Shown: positions 60,301-64,000 of the stretch, piece after piece
Numbering within the stretch: the first letter of the stretch is position 1
How the letters are laid out: every line of letters starts with the position of its first letter
Source: Episyrphus balteatus
Lineage: Eukaryota; Arthropoda; Insecta; Diptera; Syrphidae
Direction of reading: 5' to 3'
Assembly (NCBI RefSeq): GCF_945859705.1
Contig: NC_079136.1
Span: 50,420,094 to 50,484,093, forward strand
Length of the DNA stretch: 64,000 bases
Program-made: the position numbers and the translations under genes
Notes under the pieces: model-generated
The model's database searches: none
Seen by the model: only the letters and a program-made list of their open reading frames with translations
Told to the model about the DNA's origin: nothing

Positions 60301-61997
60301 TTGAAAAGCTTTGCAGAAACACACTCAAAATTTTAACCGAATCTACCTGCCTTAGATTACAATCTCTCTCTATTTCTAGCTTCCATTTTTTTTTTTCATC
60401 TTAGCGAAGTTAGAATATGGGTAATAATGATTTTTTTTCTCTGCATTCAGATTGCATTTGCCTTCTTCTCCACAAACATTAGTAATGCAATTTTAAGGTT
60501 ATATATACAATTTTATTATGACTGTAAGCTAAAAAAAAACACGGTGATTCAAGCTAGTTACCAGATAGAATCATGCTTAACTCGAGCTATCCGTAACTCG
60601 ATTATCATCTAGAAAACGATTTTGCTTAAACGATAGGTATCATCCTGAGATAATTTAATAGTAACTTTTTATGTAAATAAGCACAAATAAAATTGATGAA
60701 TGAACAATAAAAAAAAGATATTCCAATATTATATTTGAATTATTATAAATGATATTTTAAACTTTGTAGGATCCAGCTGCAACTTATCCAATTATTTTTA
60801 TTTTTCTCTTCATGAACCCATACCCAATTAGAACTTTATCAAGAATCCCAAAGTATGAACTTTCACGACAGTGATAAAGTTACGGAGAGCAAATAAATGA
60901 CGTCAACCGTTATAATCGTTTTGAAAATTATGGAATGAATACCCAATTTTTGGAATGGTATCAAGCACAAAAACTTGAGATTTATCCGTACTTTTCTTGG
61001 ATTCGAATGGATTATTTTCCAATTGAAAATCTTTGAATTACCATTTTAAGATGTTTTTTTGATGTACCAAAATTTAAGAATGTAATGCGGTTATGCTTTT
61101 TTTATTCCTGAGAATCCCAGGCGATTTTTTATTAAATTTTTATATATTGCTCGAATTATTTGTTGAGAATGCCATACAATAAAAAACATAATACCCAACC
61201 TCCATCCCTGTGAATTTTGCCCTATTGAATTTTTTGTGGTGCTGTTATACTAATGCAAAATACGATAATTTTAAACAATAAGACAATTATAGAATTAGCT
61301 AAGAGTTTTGTATGAAACTGGTTTGAAAATGTTGGCTACAACATTATTTTCAAAATGGTGCTTTGTGAGATTAAACAGAAAATATTAATTTGAATTTTAT
61401 AAATTATAAAAAAAATGAAATACATTTTTAGAAAACAGGTTAATGATTTTTTTTTCAAATTATTTTTTTTTAATGAATTTGCAGTTTAAAATACCCTATC
61501 AAGTTTTAAAGAATAAAAGGTTGAACATCTAGGTTTTAAGTTTTAAATTCTTAATTTTATTTCTAACACTTGTTTTTTTTACGTTTTCTTTGTTTCCTTC
61601 CCCTTCATTTTGTACATCTACACCAGCACAAATTAATAAAATACTAAGGCTTAATTTTAAAAAAACAAACCAAAACCAAACTTCTTGTACAGAAAGTAGA
61701 TCGAAGTATTGTTTAAAACCAAAAAAAAAGAAAATCTAATGAAAACAGTGTACAGAAAAAAACAAGCTGATTTTTATTGATTGCGCTGCCTTGCAACCTG
61801 TATCGCTCTTTGCAAAACAAAATTAAAAAAACAACAAATATATTGTATTATGCTTGTAGAGAAAAAATCGGCCTGCGCTATCGGCCGATGGTGATGGGAA
61901 TATATTAGCTGGCGCTGAAGATTCCGATTATTATACACCCGAAGATCCACACACGACTATACTAAGTCCGCTGTGCCCAGAAAAAGTATGGGTCTGA
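39302..61997 (+). CDS. MGRN1: Mahogunin-type RING E3 ubiquitin ligase (seven coding exons, about 612 aa)
   Basis: E3 ubiquitin ligase of the MGRN1/RNF157 family (Drosophila CG9941 type); in mammals MGRN1 ubiquitinates TSG101 and controls endosome-to-lysosome traffic. Exons by splice and phase: 39302-39389, 39483-39601, 39658-40081, 57317-57711, 57773-58009, 58074-58511, 61860-61997; all GT-AG and in frame. The N-terminus MGALTSR has Gly2 and Ser6, fitting N-myristoylation as in mammalian MGRN1. Residues 70-256 form the conserved family domain, ending LLQEIYGIENK. The RING finger spans 275-313: C275, C278, C290, H292, C296, C299, C310, C313. The SGYIPVSLIEALNG block (exon 5) is also conserved. 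The C-terminal part is Ser/Asp-rich and low complexity. No PSAP/PTAP motif is visible. Intron 3 is 17.2 kb and holds Vps11. The final exon may instead splice at GTATGG (61986) into an exon outside the window, so the last residues are the least certain. Confidence 0.92.
40250..41675. mobile_element. TA-flanked long palindromic element, copy 2 (1.4 kb)
   Basis: Near-identical to 13951-15351, with the same ends (GTGGAGTAAC ... GTTACTCTAC) and TA on both sides (40248-40249, 41676-41677). Its right arm keeps gccgttgttttcaaaatatt and gccgacaacaccggcaatc, which pair with the left arm but are deleted or replaced in copy 1, so this copy is closer to the original palindrome. It lies in MGRN1 intron 3. 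Confidence 0.88.
41803..42465 (-). mobile_element. pogo/Tigger-like DNA transposon relic
   Basis: The inverted ends ggccaaagtcaccct (41803-41817) and agggtgactttggcc (42451-42465) are exact. Minus-strand translation of about 42404-42230 contains SDHTYQHLAAQPLDVAFFRP followed by LKILW. This resembles the QPLD...F..LK segment of the DDE_1 endonuclease domain of pogo/Tigger/jerky transposases. Further decayed sequence with stops follows toward 42000. Relic only. MGRN1 intron 3. Confidence 0.6.
42905..42975 (+). repeat. tRNA-like (SINE-type) segment, forward copy
   Basis: ttagtctagagaacaagg resembles a pol III A box and ggttcgaatacc fits the B-box consensus GGTTCGANNCC at tRNA-like spacing. It is followed by long poly-T/A tracts. 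It probably derives from a tRNA-related SINE and is unlikely to be a functional tRNA. Confidence 0.5.
43080..43137 (-). repeat. tRNA-like (SINE-type) segment, reverse copy, split by a hAT element
   Basis: On the minus strand the sequence has an A-box-like block (tagcctagaggataaggtg, once the interruption is removed) and an exact B-box-type ggttcgaatgtgacg. The last bases, ctctaggc, are the target duplication of the hAT insertion, and the tRNA-like sequence resumes after it at 44347 (tatctcc). Together with 42905-42975 it forms an inverted pair about 110 bp apart. Confidence 0.55.
43138..44338 (+). mobile_element. hAT transposon relic with 8-bp target duplication (ctctaggc)
   Basis: The ends CAGGGATGGCGA and TCGCCATCCCTG are inverse copies, flanked by the exact 8-bp duplication ctctaggc (43130-43137 and 44339-44346), diagnostic of hAT. 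On the + strand about 43653-43770 reads FSPTYACES, stop, FVQMNNIKDLLRSRLSDD, which resembles the C-terminal dimerisation region of ZBED-like hAT transposases. The in-frame stop shows decay. It sits inside the reverse tRNA-like copy, in MGRN1 intron 3. Confidence 0.88.
44640..44800. repeat. Minisatellite, 9-10 bp unit TTTCGTATGT
   Basis: About 15 units varying around tttcgtatgt. Related units recur at 45430-45475. Open frames on both strands (FVCFVCFV on +, KHTKHTKYTK on -) are translations of the repeat and not genes. Confidence 0.85.
46655..46781. mobile_element. Palindromic MITE (AGCTGCGTTCCTTTGG ends)
   Basis: agctgcgttcctttggaaat and its exact inverse form arms of about 45 bp (through tatctactttttagta) around a loop of about 35 bp. 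It is noncoding and could fold as a long RNA hairpin if transcribed with the MGRN1 intron. Confidence 0.88.
46782..48190. other. AT-rich intronic sequence of MGRN1
   Basis: No gene or complete repeat is recognised. A 15-bp perfect palindrome, gttccacagtggaac, lies near 47405. Confidence 0.45.
48197..49846 (-). mobile_element. Degenerate Tc1/mariner-type transposon (1.65 kb)
   Basis: The ends CAGTGCTG and CAGCACTG are inverse and flanked by TA (48195-48196, 49847-49848). The arms are about 110 bp (attccggatttttttgtcat, aacacaaaactg and their inverses). On the minus strand, with frameshifts and stops, about 48910-48480 encodes Tc1 transposase-like fragments: VKHSRGSLTVWG, then KINGIMDHF, LSDLNPIGNLW and PRWCQAV. 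The middle and last segments correspond to the third catalytic region and C-terminus of Tc1 transposases. It is dead and lies in MGRN1 intron 3. Confidence 0.88.
49850..51090. other. AT-rich sequence upstream of Vps11
   Basis: No gene is seen. It holds poly-A/T runs and a short balanced segment near 50805-50880. It could include the 5' part of the Vps11 transcription unit, but no promoter motif is convincing. Confidence 0.4.
51105..51332 (+). mobile_element. Short retroposon (SINE or truncated LINE) with 14-bp target duplication
   Basis: A 228-bp sequence is bounded by the exact 14-bp direct repeat ttgtctgtctttca (51091-51104 and 51333-51346). It ends in a simple tail, aataaaattcaattcaattc, as expected for target-primed reverse transcription. 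The body has no reading frame. It lies about 330 bp upstream of the Vps11 start codon. Confidence 0.82.
51664..54657 (+). CDS. Vps11: Vps11, HOPS/CORVET core subunit (intronless, 997 aa)
   Basis: Vacuolar protein sorting 11, a class C Vps core subunit shared by the CORVET and HOPS tethering complexes, which drive endosome and lysosome fusion. One uninterrupted frame starts at an ATG preceded by a poly-A leader. Residues 1 to about 345 form the beta-propeller-like N-terminal half; about 345-770 is the alpha-solenoid with the clathrin-repeat-like region (KKNLYDIAIRITK, YADHLYIKGDYSGAVEKYVK). A C-terminal RING-H2 finger has ligands C791, C794, C807, H809, H812, C815, C826, C829, and a Vps11 C-terminal segment follows. 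The tail has three NPF motifs (956-958, 964-966, 990-992) in an acidic, Asp-rich context. The gene sits entirely inside MGRN1 intron 3, on the same strand. An acceptor-like ttttttttcag at about 51605 suggests a 5' UTR intron. Intact. Confidence 0.96.
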   Translation: MAILEWKKFDFFNLVANADKDKLFDTIRESDITSCTSCSSQKIICDSSGMVHIFYRNWEPISFQGHNAPIILCSIASQNNLLVTISNRDFSDPPLVKVWDLSKATKRGGAPCVGSAKALLQKPTALAVAQGTGNQLFIAIGYERGEISLFRGSISRDFSSGFKNFTVGTKPIIGISFKQHGKLMDMFLCSESGVFVYQCDNDKETKLVLDSSNAATRCCALQTKGANETYFMTGKDDAVYCYTSDGRGPCYALEGQKHFIEWFPNYLVIIMKAAKNSLLQQKEFVLIVIDIQNKFIVFQTPVDPVVAILNEFGNCFIVTKSKQVFHLREKDIQSKLNMLFKKNLYDIAIRITKDLQFDEEGLASIYKQYADHLYIKGDYSGAVEKYVKTIGYIEPSYVIMKFLDSRHIKYLADYLHALYKKNHATQQHKTLLMNCRTRLDLPQKLDEFLFNEEEEDSNEMIFDINAAIRNQSAATMDFQDREELKEEYNLSVLLKKIQDTSEMTAMLSKLSEDDVYVFFKKFGLILMQHAPEDTTRLLKRLCREQEMSNFIEDHVNEMQISFAPEQFIPLFDGNWELLLGFLESCVTNATTEFHETVYNTLIELNLRKWQNCMLTENQLLDILKLHRERYNKEQVLIMCRMAQFWSGILYLYEEDQLYNLTIHYYVKNKDYNSLLSCCKSLGQFQPQLWIQALNELHNDPDVPMNVLLQILNVITTEKLQSPLQILQCLAVDRGPNISHVKDYYTQSFLKETTAISQEEKDVENLQADLKSLQDLIKNFQTNPIEFRNTVCDACTQPLQLPAVYFLCQHSFHQDCVRTYSENEKDCSICSVKNQQMSERLRTQQESQGQHETFHRLLNNSNDMLYVLSSYFGRGLLNQIVIVDEQKAADENQLNQNNNLGYNWSAKHKDGDGPIAVEHVNNYKWSGRITAQDRELITQKQQSNFNTRENKYDDSKNPFSDDSKNPFATDDDRGGSSSNRNRIETYDKNLNPFGDDDD
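54677..54690 (+). other. Tandem poly(A) signals of Vps11
   Basis: AATAAA at 54677-54682 and again at 54685-54690, about 20-30 bases after the stop, implying a very short 3' UTR. The same signals are presumably ignored when the overlapping MGRN1 intron is transcribed. Confidence 0.6.
54900..56580. other. AT-rich intronic sequence downstream of Vps11
   Basis: No gene or well-bounded element is recognised. Confidence 0.45.
56590..56900 (-). mobile_element. mini-me/DINE-1-like element, reverse copy
   Basis: ataggtaccgttaacg, aaagaatcaccaaaaactc, atttatgctccagat-like sequence and gacagacagacgaacag are reverse counterparts of the block at 739-1100. Only three GACA units stand where copy 1 has over 180. 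Confidence 0.6.
56969..57078. mobile_element. Short MITE (TGTACATTAGGGTGGTCC ends)
   Basis: tgtacattagggtggtcctt and aaggaccaccttaatgtaca are inverse copies with one mismatch, over 22 bp in all, around a loop of about 65 bp that contains ttccaccgtggaa. The same terminal motif is found at 7465-7796. It lies 240 bp before MGRN1 exon 4. Confidence 0.82.
58884..59020. mobile_element. Short MITE (GGGCCTATTTCAGAGC ends)
   Basis: gggcctatttcagagc at the left and gctctgaaacagggcc at the right are inverse with two mismatches; tacatcagctacatcaa and its inverse continue the arms. It lies in MGRN1 intron 6. Confidence 0.78.
59025..61855. other. MGRN1 intron 6, no gene
   Basis: AT-rich. Possible decayed inverted ends at 59885 (taaggcagcta) and 60343 (tacctgccttag) enclose about 460 bp with repeated gcgttgac/gtcaacgcg words, perhaps another eroded element. 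Nothing else is supported. Confidence 0.4.
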
Positions 61998-62880
61998 TAA
62001 TTGTAATCTGATTATTGTTTTTTTTTTTGTTTAATTTAATTTTTTTGGTTTTTCCAATCTAAATCTATGTTGTAAATCTATTAGGAGTGATTATTTTAAA
62101 TTAGATGATTTATTTTGTTTTAAAAAAAGAAACAAAAAATCGGTTGAGTTGTTTGGGTATGTAAATATATATATTTTTTTTTACACTAGATTGCAATGAA
62201 TGAAATTGTTTTACATTTGTATATATTTTTCTTATTTTTGTATATAAGCACATAGTTTTTTTATATTTTACATTTTTTAAGTTTTTTAATTCTTATAGTA
62301 ACAAGATATACATATATGAAGCTTGGTTATAGGGTATTATTTATAAATGATATAAGGAGATGGTATAAATTTTTCGAATTTGTTAAGTTGTTTTTAATTT
62401 TTATTACAAAAAAGTTACACAAGACGAACTAAAGAACAAAAGCGTAACAGAAACATAAAATGTAAATCAAAAGATAAGGTTAATGTCTTTGCAATTAGGT
62501 AGAAATCATTTTCCATAACAATTAGCTAAAAATCTGATGTAGCAGCCTGTTTTCACACATTCGTAAAATATTGAAAGTCTTCGAACGAGATGTAAAGGTG
62601 AGATTTTAATTGTTGAGTTCAACAATTTCTGTATGACTGTATGTGGAAGGAATTTGTTACCAGGTAGGTAAGAAAAACGTGAGTATATTTAATGAATTAT
62701 ATGTGTCGTAAATCTAAAACAACATCATCTAACTGAAAAATCATTTGTGTAGCACAATTCGTTAAGGCACTAGGCCCCAATTAATTCACTATCCACTATA
62801 AGTCCGTATTAAATATTAGGAAACTTTCAAATCGCATACAAATTTTAATATTTCCTCTTTAGGTCAAAAATACATTCCAC
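61998..62880 (+). other. Probable MGRN1 3' UTR or further intron
   Basis: AT-rich, no reading frame of interest and no clean AATAAA soon after the TGA at 61995. It is either a long 3' UTR or, if 61986 is used as a donor, another intron. Confidence 0.35.
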
Positions 62881-62884
62881 TTTA

Positions 62885-63425
62885 TTTTGGGCCATTCACC
62901 GGCACGGCTGATCACCGGACAAAAAAAAAGTTGTCTGCACTCTTGATCGGATGATCGGACCTACCTATCTTAATTTATTTTGACGCACTGAATGCGAATC
63001 TGAATCAGTTTCGCCCTAAAAACATCAAATTATAAAAAAATTGCAAAAATCCCCATTTTAATGCTTTTTTATTTTTGTTTTGCAATTTAAGCTAACTATA
63101 TATACAGTTCTTCTAGCGAAAAAAAAAACAATGCATTTCTTATGGGAGAGATTTTTTGGGAAAAAAAAATATTTTTTAACTCACCACAGCTGTAACCAAT
63201 ATCAAAAAGAAAAATGTATACTCACCACTTACAATTGTCATCTGTTCACCAGATTTTTTTTTCAAAAAAAAAAATATTTTTTTTTTGTCAAAAAGAACTA
63301 TATACTATATTTACTGTATACTGTATTTAATCAAAACTTTAACGGTGCTTCAGAATCAGATTGGGCACCTCAAAATACTTAAAGATAGGTAGTTCGGGTC
63401 AAAAGTACTGGCACTTTTTTTTTTT
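62885..63425. repeat. Decayed foldback of the shared-core family
   Basis: caccggcac at 62899 recalls the ends of the element at 3091. gacctacctatctta ... cgcactgaatgcgaatctga has a decayed inverted partner at about 63340-63400 (cagaatcagattgggcacct, aagataggtag). The surroundings are AT-rich and the open frame at 63080 is not convincing. Confidence 0.6.
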
Positions 63426-63429
63426 GTTG

Positions 63430-63625
63430 GCCAGAATTTCGAAAAAATCCGGAAACCAAAAATCCCGGATGAGATCCCGAAAAATTATATAAAATAAAAA
63501 TTTGGATTTTGGCATATCTGGACTTTGGGTTTTTGGGATTTTGGGTGTTCGGGATTATGGATTTTGGGATTTTCGAAATTCTAGATTCCGGGATTCTGGG
63601 TTTTCTGGACTCAAAACTTCAGGAT
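63430..63625. repeat. Inverted AATCCCG/CGGGATT minisatellite
   Basis: Units aatcccg(g/a) run forward to about 63483. From about 63500 to 63620 the array is in the reverse sense (tttgggattttggg, ttcgggatta). The unit matches the arrays at 26755-26877 and 35100-35870. The DFGISGLWVFGILG-type open frame is a translation of the array. Confidence 0.8.
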
Positions 63626-64000
63626 TGTGCCCGATTGTGAAAAAAGAACCAAAATGCTTTCCAACCGGTATTATTTCCATTGTAACCGTGTCCATGAGTT
63701 CGTTAAACTTGAATTGTGTACCAGCTTAAAAAATTTTAAGCTTTTTCGATTTTTTAACGACAAGAGAACAAAATTAAAACAGCAAAGGAATGATATTCTT
63801 GGAAATTTTTCTATGGAGAGCTCTTCTCCCGAACACATTTCCCCGATAATTTTCATTTAGAACCGGGCCGCATATAAACTGTATTTTTTGTGTTTAGCAT
63901 ATTTCAACAATGTGTCACCAAAATACACTTTTTGGCGACTATAAGCGAATTAGAGCATTTCAGGAGACTTTAAATAAATATTATACGTAGACTTGAATCA

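Overview
The window is a piece of an AT-rich insect nuclear genome, most likely a fly (Diptera). The protein genes are split by GT-AG introns, and the proteins look insect-like. The repeats include GTCT-microsatellite elements resembling the mini-me/DINE-1 elements described in Drosophila. Nothing bacterial or viral was recognised, and there are no rRNA genes, intact tRNA genes or CRISPR arrays. Five protein-coding genes, all on the + strand, can be supported; most of the remaining sequence is repeats and degraded transposable elements.

Layout. 1-738: a pure GTCT tetranucleotide tract running off the window edge. 1429-5122: a Helitron-like insertion filled with tandem repeats, two foldback elements and a TTAA-flanked MITE. 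8014-9339 and 19395-20726: two tandemly duplicated cytosolic sulfotransferase genes with the same five-exon structure and 323 codons each, separated by 10 kb that holds a 1.4-kb TA-flanked palindromic element and a GGGCCC-ended foldback element. 24707-33835: a two-exon M13 (neprilysin-like) metallopeptidase gene whose 6.8-kb intron contains a hAT-like element, a LINE fragment, foldback elements and a recent 327-bp direct duplication. 33836-39301: intergenic repeats, including an element with the architecture of Drosophila FB (foldback) transposons.

39302-61997: a mahogunin-type (MGRN1) RING E3 ubiquitin ligase gene in seven coding exons. Its 17.2-kb third intron contains a complete, intronless, same-strand gene for Vps11, the RING-containing core subunit of the HOPS and CORVET tethering complexes. 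That intron also holds a second copy of the TA-flanked palindromic element, a pogo-like transposase remnant, a pair of tRNA-like SINE sequences interrupted by a hAT element with a perfect 8-bp target duplication, a degenerate Tc1-like element, and a short retroposon with a 14-bp target duplication just upstream of Vps11. 61998-64000: probable MGRN1 3' region and more foldback or minisatellite sequence.

How the genes relate. The sulfotransferases are a detoxification or small-molecule conjugation pair. The neprilysin-like enzyme is a secretory-pathway peptidase. MGRN1 and Vps11 both act in endosome-to-lysosome trafficking in other animals, so nesting one inside the other is the most interesting gene-level observation here. 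At repeat level, the standout is the abundance of long inverted-repeat (foldback) elements, several of which share a common core and seem to form one dispersed family. All exon joins were worked out by reading splice sites and frame by hand; no alignment or database search was run.
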